From positions 1 through 64,000 of the forward strand of contig JACQFQ010000043.1 in NCBI GenBank assembly GCA_016199985.1: a stretch of DNA of 64,000 bases. The letters are read 5' to 3'. Each line of letters starts with the position of its first letter. Within the stretch, counting starts at the first letter, position 1. Positions 27,222 through 35,710 of the stretch are shown here, piece by piece. The position numbers and the translations under genes were made by a program. The DNA is from Verrucomicrobiota bacterium. Its GTDB lineage: Bacteria > Verrucomicrobiota > Verrucomicrobiia > Limisphaerales > UBA11320. The notes beneath the pieces are model-generated. The model searched no databases. It was not told the DNA's origin and was given only the letters and a program-made list of their open reading frames with translations.

Positions 27222-28916
27222 TCAGGGCTTGGATTTCACCGAGAGCTCCAGGATGCGGCCCGGCAGAGTGTAGGAGCTGGCGCTGTTCGTTCCTCGGCTG
27301 TACTCTGAGATGTAGATCTTCCCACGGCCGCTGAGATGAACATCGTTGGGGCGTCCCAGCGGCGCCAGGGCGGTTCGCACCTGGGCCTCGTACGCGCCCG
27401 CCGCGCTTCGTCGCAAAGTGATTTGCAACACGTCGAAGCCGCAGTCTGTCTTGGGCTCTCGGATGAAGTTGCCGAATCGGCTCATCAGGAGCGTTCCTCG
27501 CCAGCCTTCCGGGAAATCATCGCCGAGGAACGTCATGCCGCCGGGGGATGAGTGGGGATCAAAGCTGTAGAGGGGCTTGCCCGCGTAGCCTCCATCTGGG
27601 CCGACATTCGCGATCGGCAAAGTGAAAGCCAGGTCCGACGGCGCGTCGGGGGTATGCGCATAGGCCTTCTTGGTCCAATCCGAGAATTGATAGGGAAACC
27701 CGTAGTGCCTTCCCTTCTCGATGAGATTGAGTTCCTCCGGCGCGTGGGCATCCGGGCCGTTCTCGCTTTCGAACAGCTCGCCCTTGTCATTGAAGCAAAG
27801 TCCATATCCGTTGCGGATGCCTTTCGCGAAGACTTCAAGCGTCGGCGGGGAGCCTTGAGGATCGATTCTCCAAATCGCCGATGTCAGCTCCGTTTCGCCC
27901 TTGCCATAGTATTCCGGCTCGCCTCCGCCCTGGTTGGCGTCGGTGCGGGCGCCGTTGGCCACATACAGGCTGCCATCGGGACCAAAGGCCATGCCTTCCA
28001 ACCCGTGGAGGAAGGCGAAGTTTCCGGGATAGTTGGTTTGAAACCACGGCTTCGGATCGATCGGGTCGCCGCCCTTGAAGGACGTCGACCGATAAATGGT
28101 CACGATGTTTTGAACAGGGAGGCGATCGCGGTTTTGCTGGTTGGATCCGATGTAGAGTCGCCCCTCCTTGTCCATCGTCATGCCTACGAGAATGGTGGGA
28201 CCGCCGATGTCGCCGGGCCGCTTCTCCAGGTAGCTCGCGCCGCGCAGCAGTTGACGGATGAATCCACTCGAGGGATCCACGCGCCAGACATCCCCGTTGT
28301 TGCCTGTGAGGACGTAGAGCGCCCGGCCGGTTCCGTCGCTCGCGATGCGCTGCGGATTCGCGGGCATACGAACCACCTCCCGCAGCGCGAAACCCTCAGG
28401 CGGCGCGGGCAGAGGCGGGAACTGGCTCGCGGCCACGAGGGCTTCGAAGGTCTTGTAACCGGTCTTCAGACGCGCCGCCGCCACCTGCTGGGGCGTCACG
28501 ACATCTCCGCGGTTCGTCCAGCTGTTCCGGACAAACGTGAGAACGTCGGCGATCGCCTCGTCGCGGAGAAGCGCTGGCTGCATCGCTCCGGCGTAGCGCT
28601 TGTTATTCACCCGGATCTCTCCCGACAATCCCTCAAGGACAGCGCGAATCGAACGTTCGATGTCGGCCATCAGGTAGTCGGATCCGGCAAGCGGGGGATA
28701 CGTTCCCGGCAGCCCCTGCCCGTTGAGCTGATGACAGATAAAACAGTTTTGCGCGTAGACCTGCCGTCCGCGCTCCATCGTTTCCGCCGTGGGCGACTCC
28801 GTGGCCGCGGTGGAGGTAGAGGCGGGTTCAGCGGCGTTCGTCGGGCCCGCCGCGACGAGCGCTGCGAGCGAGAGCGAGTTCAGGGTTCGGCGCAAGGCGA
28901 TTGAAAAGGCGGACAT
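27222..28916 (-). CDS. Cytochrome c - glucose/sorbosone dehydrogenase-like fusion
   Basis: This 564-aa exported protein has a signal peptide (about 1-28) and a class I cytochrome c domain (about 45-130) with the haem motif C-F-I-C-H at about 57-61 and a distal Met in YAGAMQP. A six-bladed propeller of the GSDH/PQQ-dependent sugar dehydrogenase class follows (about 165-560). Propeller motifs are LHGLEGMAFGPDGSLYVANG and RNGYGLCFNDKGELFESENG. Such fusions pass electrons from periplasmic sugar or sorbosone oxidation to the haem (inference from the family). They are common in Verrucomicrobiota and Planctomycetota. It is divergent from the possible secreted glycosidase at 29064. Confidence 0.85.
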   Translation of the reverse strand: MSAFSIALRRTLNSLSLAALVAAGPTNAAEPASTSTAATESPTAETMERGRQVYAQNCFICHQLNGQGLPGTYPPLAGSDYLMADIERSIRAVLEGLSGEIRVNNKRYAGAMQPALLRDEAIADVLTFVRNSWTNRGDVVTPQQVAAARLKTGYKTFEALVAASQFPPLPAPPEGFALREVVRMPANPQRIASDGTGRALYVLTGNNGDVWRVDPSSGFIRQLLRGASYLEKRPGDIGGPTILVGMTMDKEGRLYIGSNQQNRDRLPVQNIVTIYRSTSFKGGDPIDPKPWFQTNYPGNFAFLHGLEGMAFGPDGSLYVANGARTDANQGGGEPEYYGKGETELTSAIWRIDPQGSPPTLEVFAKGIRNGYGLCFNDKGELFESENGPDAHAPEELNLIEKGRHYGFPYQFSDWTKKAYAHTPDAPSDLAFTLPIANVGPDGGYAGKPLYSFDPHSSPGGMTFLGDDFPEGWRGTLLMSRFGNFIREPKTDCGFDVLQITLRRSAAGAYEAQVRTALAPLGRPNDVHLSGRGKIYISEYSRGTNSASSYTLPGRILELSVKSKP

Positions 28917-29063
28917 CGCGGCGGACGTTAGCGGACCGCTCCGCGGCCTGCAAAACCATCTTCCTGGATTTCAGCGGGCTGCTCTGGGCCTGATGTTTTG
29001 CGTTGCCTCAAAGGAACCGGCTCAGGAGGGTGCCTGGGAACCTGATCGAATTGAAGATTCCCT

Positions 29064-31055
29064 ATGCGTCCACTCCTATCGCTGCTCCTCCTGACGCCGC
29101 TGGTCTCGGGGCTTGCCGAAGCCGTGAAGCCCCCGCCTGAGCGGATGGCGCGCGGGGTTGCCCCCGAGGCCGAGATCCCTTTGCGCGCGGCGGCGGTAGA
29201 AACCAATGGGACTGTGCGTGTGGATTATTATTCGGGCGCTCAGCGGGTGTGGGGTTCCCTGACCTCGGCGACGGCTGGTGTGGAGTTGATCCTCCCTGGC
29301 GCCGGTCCGGTGGTCGTCGAGTTCCGCCAAGTCCATCGACGCGGGAAGACGCTGGAGCTGGGGCCGGCGCGGATCGCCGGGCTGACCCTTCGGTGGCGAC
29401 TCGATCAAAGAAACCCCTCCTTGGTGGAGCGCACGCTCGAGGTCTCGGCGGAGTCGGCGCGAAGATTCGCCGTGTCCTTTCCATTGGAGACGACACTGGA
29501 CGGAGAGTGGGCGTCGTTCTCGGGCCCTCAGAAGTCGCGGGTCGTGTGCGACACGGTGCGGGGGGCGGAGCGTGTGGAGACTTTTCCTGTCGCCATGCTG
29601 CGGACGACAGATCGGGTGTTTGGCTTCGCGGCCGACTCGCCGGGACTGTGGGAGAACCGTTGTCTGGCTCTGATCGATCCCCAGAACCGGCGAGCCGCCT
29701 TGTTCGCGGGCGATGGTCGCGAGCCCTACGCGCTCGTCGTCAAGCCGCCGGAGGACGCGCGGGACACCTACCAGTATTCGATGGATGGATGGCAGTCGCT
29801 GGCCGCGGGCGAGACGAGGCGGTTCACGACCTGGGTCTTCGCGAGCCCGGCCCGCAATCACTACGACGCCCAGGTCGCCGCGCACCTCGCCGTGGCCAAC
29901 GGCAAGGGCTGGAACTCGTCCATCGTGGAAGCGATCCTGCGCAACACCGCTCTCTACCTCCTCCGCCGCAATCTGGCGCGCGACGCCAACGACCAGCCGC
30001 GCGACGGCAAGTACATCTTCATCTCCGGTCCGGGCTATGGGTGGAAACAGTGGGTCAGCGACGGTTTCTACTGCGCGCTGGGGCTCGACGATCCCGAGAA
30101 GACCATCGAGGCCAACAAGGCCGTCTTCTGGAATCGAATGGATTATGAGGACAACTCCCACTACTACCTGATCTGGGGCGCGCTGATGAAACGGGCTGGA
30201 GGCTCTGTGAACAAGGCGCTGACGAGACAGGCGTATGATTTCATCCGTCGCAACGAGAAGGACGGATTGTTTATTCCACCGGCCTTGCCCGGAGCGCCCA
30301 ATCCGAAAGGTTGGAAGACCTATCACGATGTGCTGCCCTACGATGAGGACGATTCTCCGGCGAGCGACCAGGGGTTTCACTGCGGAGCGCTCCTCGCCGC
30401 GCAGGAATTGGGATTGCCCGTCGCGCGCCAGGACATCGAACGTTCGATCGCGGCATATCGAGGACTTTTCAACTTTGAACGCGGCTTCATGCCCACCAGC
30501 CGTAAGCTTCGCGACACGCTGGGCCAGGACACGCTGTACGGCGCGACTCTGACCTACGCCGTGTTCGGCCGCAGACTCCTGACGGACGACCAGGTGCTCA
30601 CGCATGTGCGGACTTCGGAGAAGGTGAAAACGCCCTACGGGCTCCGTGTCATCTCCCAAGCGGATGGCGCGCTGCTGCCGGGGCATAGCGGCGTCTATTG
30701 CTACGGCGGGTCCTGGTTCCTGAACGACGCGGCGAACTATCTGCTCGCGGGAGTTCATGGGATGGACCGTCGGGAAGTCGACGGATTGCTCCGCGAACGT
30801 ATCGCTCGGGAGATCGCCCAGACGCCCGCTTTCAATGAATCGATCAGCACCTTGGATGGACATCCCCATGGACATATTCTGTACTCCTGGAACTCCGGGT
30901 ATTGGTGGTTGCGGCGCGAGATCCGCAAACGGCTGGGACAAGCGGGGCCTGATCCTGTGGATGCCGCCATGGACCGGCAACTCGGCGTCGCGCGAGGCAA
31001 GGGCTATCTTCATCTACTCGACACCCCGGCGCGATCCAGTCCGGGCGCGGAGTAG
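29064..31055 (+). CDS. Secreted protein, possible six-hairpin glycosidase-like enzyme
   Basis: This 663-aa protein has a short signal peptide (MRPLLSLLLLTPLVSGLAEA). A beta-rich N-terminal half (about 30-280) is followed by a helical half (about 290-640), the layout of alpha/alpha-barrel glycosidases and heparinase-type proteins. Aromatic, acidic patches typical of sugar clefts are visible: GYGWKQWVSDGFYCALGL, YEDNSHYYLIWG, DVLPYDEDDSPASDQGFH and a C-terminal HGHILYSWNSGYWWLRREI. I cannot assign a GH family or substrate. The DNA glycosylase gene begins 85 bp downstream and seems unrelated. Confidence 0.55.
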   Translation: MRPLLSLLLLTPLVSGLAEAVKPPPERMARGVAPEAEIPLRAAAVETNGTVRVDYYSGAQRVWGSLTSATAGVELILPGAGPVVVEFRQVHRRGKTLELGPARIAGLTLRWRLDQRNPSLVERTLEVSAESARRFAVSFPLETTLDGEWASFSGPQKSRVVCDTVRGAERVETFPVAMLRTTDRVFGFAADSPGLWENRCLALIDPQNRRAALFAGDGREPYALVVKPPEDARDTYQYSMDGWQSLAAGETRRFTTWVFASPARNHYDAQVAAHLAVANGKGWNSSIVEAILRNTALYLLRRNLARDANDQPRDGKYIFISGPGYGWKQWVSDGFYCALGLDDPEKTIEANKAVFWNRMDYEDNSHYYLIWGALMKRAGGSVNKALTRQAYDFIRRNEKDGLFIPPALPGAPNPKGWKTYHDVLPYDEDDSPASDQGFHCGALLAAQELGLPVARQDIERSIAAYRGLFNFERGFMPTSRKLRDTLGQDTLYGATLTYAVFGRRLLTDDQVLTHVRTSEKVKTPYGLRVISQADGALLPGHSGVYCYGGSWFLNDAANYLLAGVHGMDRREVDGLLRERIAREIAQTPAFNESISTLDGHPHGHILYSWNSGYWWLRREIRKRLGQAGPDPVDAAMDRQLGVARGKGYLHLLDTPARSSPGAE

Positions 31056-31140
31056 GGACACTCAGGCCGCGCCCGGGTTCGAGAATGAGAACGCGACCAA
31101 GCTTGAGGTTCGCGCGCTGTTGGCCCTACGGTGAACCCCT

Positions 31141-31839
31141 ATGCATCTGAAGGCTGTCCGGCATCTTCGCCGCTCCGACCCGCTCATGGAGAAGCTGATC
31201 GCGCTTGTGGGCCCCTGTCGGCTTGACGTGTCGTTGGAAAGGTCGCCCTTTCAAGCCTTGGTCACCGCCGTGGCGCATCAGCAGCTGACGGGCCGCGTGG
31301 CCGAAGTCATCCTGGGACGCTTCCTCGCGCTGTTCCCCCGCCGCGCCTTCCCATCCCCGGCTCAGGTTCTCGACACATCCGCCGAGGTTCTCCGCAGCGT
31401 CGGCTTTTCGGAGGCCAAAGCGCGAGCCATCCACGATATCGCGCTGAAAACCATGGAGGGCGTCGTTCCGTCCAGCAAGGAGGCGCAGGCGTTGGAGGAT
31501 GCGGAGATCATCGAACGCCTCACGACGGTTCGTGGCGTGGGCCGGTGGACCGTGGAAATGTTCCTGATCTTTACCCTGGGGCGTCTGGATGTTCTGCCTG
31601 TCGACGATTTCGGCGTGAGAAAGGGATTCGCGGTCGTCGAAGGCCTGAAGAAGCTCCCCAAGCCGAAAGCGCTCCAGTCGCGCGGGGAACGCTGGGCGCC
31701 TTATCGGAGCGTCGCCGCCTGGTATCTCTGGCGCGCGACGGAATTCAAGTCTTCGGCCTCGACGACCCCCAAGCGCCGATCCCCGGTTCGCCGAGGCCCC
31801 CGGCGGAAGAAGGCCGCTCGCCCGAACACGGCGAAGTGA
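31141..31839 (+). CDS. DNA-3-methyladenine glycosylase II-like (HhH-GPD)
   Basis: This 232-aa protein belongs to the AlkA-type HhH-GPD glycosylases that remove alkylated bases from DNA to start base excision repair. The helix-hairpin-helix is seen in TTVRGVGRWTVEMFLIF (about 128-144), followed by LPVDDFGVRKG, where the second Asp (about 156) fits the catalytic aspartate. The N-terminal AVAHQQLTGRVAEVIL segment matches the family's conserved helix. It lacks the extra N-terminal domain of E. coli AlkA, like the compact bacterial and yeast Mag1 forms. The basic tail (PKRRSPVRRGPRRKKAA) may aid DNA contact. Confidence 0.93.
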   Translation: MHLKAVRHLRRSDPLMEKLIALVGPCRLDVSLERSPFQALVTAVAHQQLTGRVAEVILGRFLALFPRRAFPSPAQVLDTSAEVLRSVGFSEAKARAIHDIALKTMEGVVPSSKEAQALEDAEIIERLTTVRGVGRWTVEMFLIFTLGRLDVLPVDDFGVRKGFAVVEGLKKLPKPKALQSRGERWAPYRSVAAWYLWRATEFKSSASTTPKRRSPVRRGPRRKKAARPNTAK

Positions 31840-31928
31840 CCCTCTTGTGTCGGATAGGTTAACCGATCTATCTTGTGGCGGTTTTGTGGTAGTTGGGCTA
31901 TTGAGATAGCGGACACCGATTCATTTGT

Positions 31929-34157
31929 ATGCGTCTTTCGAAGTGCTGGACACTCGTTGTGGGAATCCTTTTCTCCCCTATCTGGTCTCACGCTGCCGGG
32001 GTGGTCATCAACGAGATCATGGCCAACAATGTGAGCGGCGTCCGGAATGGCGCCACGTACTCCGATTGGTTGGAGCTCTACAATCCGAGTCCCACTTCCA
32101 CGACGCTCTCCGGGATGTCCCTTACGGACAATCTGAGCCAGCCCAAGAAGTTCATCTTTCCCGCCGGGACGGTCCTGGGCCCGGGCCAATACATGATCGT
32201 TTGGTGTGATCAGGCAACCGTTCCCGGGGAGTTTCATACGAGCTTCAGTTTGAGTTCCGCCGGCGAAGAGATCGGGCTGTTTTCCATTGGCGGACAGCTG
32301 TTGGACTCTCTCCGATTTGGCATCCAAGCGGTGGACCTCAGCATCGGTCGTTCTCCGGACGGCGTCGACAACTGGGTGCTCACGCAGCCCACGCCCCTCG
32401 CTCCCAATGCCGCCTCATCGCTGGGCAAGAACACCCGCCTCAGCATGAACGAATGGATGGCATCGCCAGCCTCTGGAGAGGACTGGCTGGAACTCTACAA
32501 TCAGGAGGATCTGCCCGTCGCTTTGGGCGGCCTGGTGTTCTCGGGGAAGAGCGCGACCCCATCGACGAATCGTCCCATCCCCGCGCTTTCGTTCATCGCG
32601 GCCAATGGATTCGCCCAGTTCTTCGCTTCGGGCCTCGCGCGCACAGACGCCAACCACCTGGATTTCAAGCTCAGCGCCAGCGGCGAGAGCCTCACTTTTT
32701 TCGCGGCGGACAAGACCACCGTCATCCAAAAGTTGAAGTTCGACAAACAGGATAAGAACGTTTCCCAAGGACGCATCCCGGACGGGGGGACGAATGTCGT
32801 TTCCTTCCCCGCCGGGAAGGCGACCCCGGGGGCCAGCAACCTCCAACCGATCACCTCCGTGGTCATCAACGAGGTTCTCATTCATACGGATCCTCCCTTG
32901 GAGGACGCTGTGGAGTTGCACAACACGACGGGCGATTCGGTGGACGTCGGTTATTGGTGGTTGAGCAGCCACAAGATCGACGCGCAAAAGTATCAGATCC
33001 CCGCGCACACCATCATTCCCCCGTTTGGTTTTGTTGTGTTTTATGAGTACCAATTTGACTTCGATGGCCTCGACAAGGGCCGCACGTTCCGTTTCAACTC
33101 GGCGCATGGAGGGGAATGTCACCTGTTCACGGGCGATGCGGCGGGGACATTGACCGGGGGCCATGTTTTCCAAAAGTTAGGGCCGGCCCAGAATGGATTC
33201 TCGTGGGGGCGATGCCCCACGAGCCATGGCGCCGATTTTTTCCCGCAATCGCAGCGAACCTTCGGCGTGGACAGCCCCGCCAGCCAATCCGAGTTCAGGC
33301 TGGGGACTGGAAAAACAAACGCGCCTCCCAAGGCGTCCCCGCTGGTCATCAGCGAGGTCTTTTATCATCCCCTTTCGTCGGATCCTCTGGTGGACAACTG
33401 GCAGGACGATTTCATCGAGCTCCACAACGCCACGCCCAGCGTGCAGCTGCTCTACAACCTTCTGAACGATCCGTTCAACGTGTCGAACACATGGCGTCTC
33501 GAGGGCAGCGTCTCCTACGCTCTTCCCATCCGCACAGGGTGTCCCGCCGACGGCTATATTCTGATTGTCGCATTCGATCCGATGGTCGAGACAGCGAGGC
33601 TCGCTTCATTTAAGAGCCGCTTCGCGGTTCCTGACGATGTCCAGATCTTCGGCCCTATGAGCGGCCGGCTCAGCCACTTCACCCAGACGCTCGGCCTGTT
33701 CCGCCCCGACGATGTCCAGGTTCCGCCACATCCGGACGCGGGGCTCATACCGATGGTTCTCTTCGATTCGGTCCAGTATGAGAACGCGGCGCCCTGGCCC
33801 TCAGCGGCCAATGGGCTGGGAGCTTCGTTGCACCGCATCCTCGCCACAGACTACGGGAACGAGGTTCTGAACTGGCGTGCGGGTCCGCCAACACCGGGGC
33901 GCGGCCCCGGCCCCGCGGCGCCGGCCGTGTTCAGCTCGGTCGATTTCTCCAGCGGGGAGGTGAACCTACAGTTTCACGCGGAGCGGGGAGTTTCCTATCG
34001 CATTGAATCCTCCGACAGGCTCGTCGAAGCCGGAATGATCTGGACCTCCAAGATGGTGTTCTCTGCGGGGCCGGTGGACCGGGGACAAGTGTTCTCCGAA
34101 CCGATCCCACAGGGTGTTCACCAGAGGTACTATCGACTCGTCGCGCCAGGCGACTGA
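31929..34157 (+). CDS. Secreted protein with multiple lamin-tail domains
   Basis: This 742-aa exported protein (signal peptide about 1-23, cleaved near SHAAG) contains lamin-tail-like (LTD) beta-sandwich domains starting around residues 24, 170, 315 and 468. Each opens with a V-(I/V)-I-(N/S)-E-(I/V) type strand followed by a D-W-(L/I)-E-L-(Y/H)-N motif. The end of the protein, SYRIESSDRL...RYYRLVAP, is the beta-rich C-terminal segment common on Verrucomicrobial secreted proteins. LTD proteins of this kind are cell-surface or extracellular. No enzymatic residues are apparent. The stop is 17 bp from the convergent DUF1501 gene. Confidence 0.85.
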   Translation: MRLSKCWTLVVGILFSPIWSHAAGVVINEIMANNVSGVRNGATYSDWLELYNPSPTSTTLSGMSLTDNLSQPKKFIFPAGTVLGPGQYMIVWCDQATVPGEFHTSFSLSSAGEEIGLFSIGGQLLDSLRFGIQAVDLSIGRSPDGVDNWVLTQPTPLAPNAASSLGKNTRLSMNEWMASPASGEDWLELYNQEDLPVALGGLVFSGKSATPSTNRPIPALSFIAANGFAQFFASGLARTDANHLDFKLSASGESLTFFAADKTTVIQKLKFDKQDKNVSQGRIPDGGTNVVSFPAGKATPGASNLQPITSVVINEVLIHTDPPLEDAVELHNTTGDSVDVGYWWLSSHKIDAQKYQIPAHTIIPPFGFVVFYEYQFDFDGLDKGRTFRFNSAHGGECHLFTGDAAGTLTGGHVFQKLGPAQNGFSWGRCPTSHGADFFPQSQRTFGVDSPASQSEFRLGTGKTNAPPKASPLVISEVFYHPLSSDPLVDNWQDDFIELHNATPSVQLLYNLLNDPFNVSNTWRLEGSVSYALPIRTGCPADGYILIVAFDPMVETARLASFKSRFAVPDDVQIFGPMSGRLSHFTQTLGLFRPDDVQVPPHPDAGLIPMVLFDSVQYENAAPWPSAANGLGASLHRILATDYGNEVLNWRAGPPTPGRGPGPAAPAVFSSVDFSSGEVNLQFHAERGVSYRIESSDRLVEAGMIWTSKMVFSAGPVDRGQVFSEPIPQGVHQRYYRLVAPGD

Positions 34158-34174
34158 GGCGCCGTGTCCGGTTC

Positions 34175-35686
34175 TCAGGCGAGGAGTTCCCGGATCACCT
34201 GGCCATGGACATCGGTGAGTCGCCGGTCGATCCCGTTATGGCGAACGGTCAGCCGCTCATGCTCGATGCCGAGCAAGTGCAGCACCGTGGCATGAATGTC
34301 GTAGACCTGGGTCGGCTTCGTTCGATCGAGCGGCTTGTAGCCCCACTCGTCGCTTTCGCCGAACGTGACGCCGCCCTTGACGCCTCCCCCGCAGAGCCAG
34401 TTGGTGAAGCAATACGGATTGTGGTCGCGGCCCTTCCCTCCCTGGGATGATGGCATGCGTCCGAACTCGGTGGTCCAGAGAATCACCGTGTCGTCGAGGA
34501 GCCCTCGCTGCTTCAGATCCTGAATGAGCGCCGAGGCCCCCCGCGCGAATCCGCGCGAAAGCGGGCCGTGGTCGCGTTCGATGTCTTCGTGCGAATCCCA
34601 GTTGCGACGCGGAAATCCGTTGTCGTTGCCGGACCACACCTGCACAAACCGCACGCCGCGCTCGATCAGCCGGCGCGCAACCAGGCATTTGCGTCCGAAG
34701 TAATCGATCTCCTCGCGGGAGTTGATGTCCTTGGGCCAAGTCTTCGTTGCGCGATCAATGCCGTACAGGTCGAATATGAACTCAGGTTCCTTGGAGATAT
34801 CGAGCGCCTCCGGAGCGGCGAGCTGCATCCGCGCCGCCAGTTCATAGCTTTGGATTCTTGCTTCCAACCTGTCATCCCCTTCCCGGCCCGAGGCATGCCT
34901 GCGATTGAGTTCTTCCAGCACGCCCCGCGCCGCGGCCTCGGCGTCGCGCGTGATGAAGTCCGCGCGCTTGTCCGGGAACAAGTCGGTGATCGGCGTCTCG
35001 CGTCCGGGAAAGATCATCGTTCCCGCGTGCTGGGCTGGGAGGAACGCCGACTCCCAGTTCTTCGGCCCGTTCGACGGGAACCCGCGATGGTCGGGAAGGA
35101 CCACAAAAGCCGGAAGGTTCTCATTCATCGATCCGAGGCCGTAGCTCACCCAGGCGCCCATTCCCGGGAAGCCGGGGACTTGAAATCCGGTCGCCTGAAG
35201 ATAGGTGGCCTGGCTATGGACTCCGGTCTTGCCGACGAGATTGTGAACGAACGCCATGTCGTCCACGACGCTCCCCAGGTCGGCGACCGTCTCTCCGAGC
35301 TGCTTCCCGCACTGCCCATGGGGCCGGAACGGCCACACGGGCTTCATCCATGGCCCCAGCCCGTCTTGAAAGGCTTCCACGTGCTCTCCGAAATCAGAGG
35401 GCTTGGAGTGGTGTCGAACGAGCTGAGGCTTGTAGTCAAACAGGTCGATATGGCTGGCCGCTCCGGCCATGAAGAGCTGGATCACTCGTTTGGCTCTCGG
35501 CGCATGATGCGGAATTCGTCCGGGGCGTCGGGCCGCGGGCTCGGCGTCGAGCCAGCCCTCCGACGCCAACAGGCTCGACAGGGCCATGCCTCCGAGCCCT
35601 CCCCCCGATTGCCAGAGAAACTCCCGTCGCGAAACGCTGGCCGCCCGCGACGGTTGGCGATGGAACGGAGACCGCTGAGAGCTCAT
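34175..35686 (-). CDS. DUF1501 (sulfatase-like fold) Tat-exported protein
   Basis: This 503-aa protein has a twin-arginine signal, S-R-R-E-F-L at about residues 19-24, followed by a hydrophobic stretch. DUF1501 landmarks include KRVIQLFMAGAASHIDLFDYKP, GAWVSYGLGSMNENLPAFVVL, and the late W-T-T-E-F-G-R-M-P...GRDHNPY motif. The fold is related to alkaline phosphatases and sulfatases, but its reaction is unknown. It lies 24 bp downstream of the DUF1549/DUF1553 gene, the classical pairing in Planctomycetota and Verrucomicrobiota, often linked to polysaccharide use (family knowledge). Confidence 0.95.
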   Translation of the reverse strand: MSSQRSPFHRQPSRAASVSRREFLWQSGGGLGGMALSSLLASEGWLDAEPAARRPGRIPHHAPRAKRVIQLFMAGAASHIDLFDYKPQLVRHHSKPSDFGEHVEAFQDGLGPWMKPVWPFRPHGQCGKQLGETVADLGSVVDDMAFVHNLVGKTGVHSQATYLQATGFQVPGFPGMGAWVSYGLGSMNENLPAFVVLPDHRGFPSNGPKNWESAFLPAQHAGTMIFPGRETPITDLFPDKRADFITRDAEAAARGVLEELNRRHASGREGDDRLEARIQSYELAARMQLAAPEALDISKEPEFIFDLYGIDRATKTWPKDINSREEIDYFGRKCLVARRLIERGVRFVQVWSGNDNGFPRRNWDSHEDIERDHGPLSRGFARGASALIQDLKQRGLLDDTVILWTTEFGRMPSSQGGKGRDHNPYCFTNWLCGGGVKGGVTFGESDEWGYKPLDRTKPTQVYDIHATVLHLLGIEHERLTVRHNGIDRRLTDVHGQVIRELLA

Positions 35687-35710
35687 ATCATGGGTGGATT
35701 CAAGAGGCCG

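Noticed and set aside
27552..28904. Plus-strand frame of 450 codons inside the cytochrome c/GSDH gene
   Set aside because: It lacks motifs and lies wholly antisense to a gene with haem and propeller motifs.
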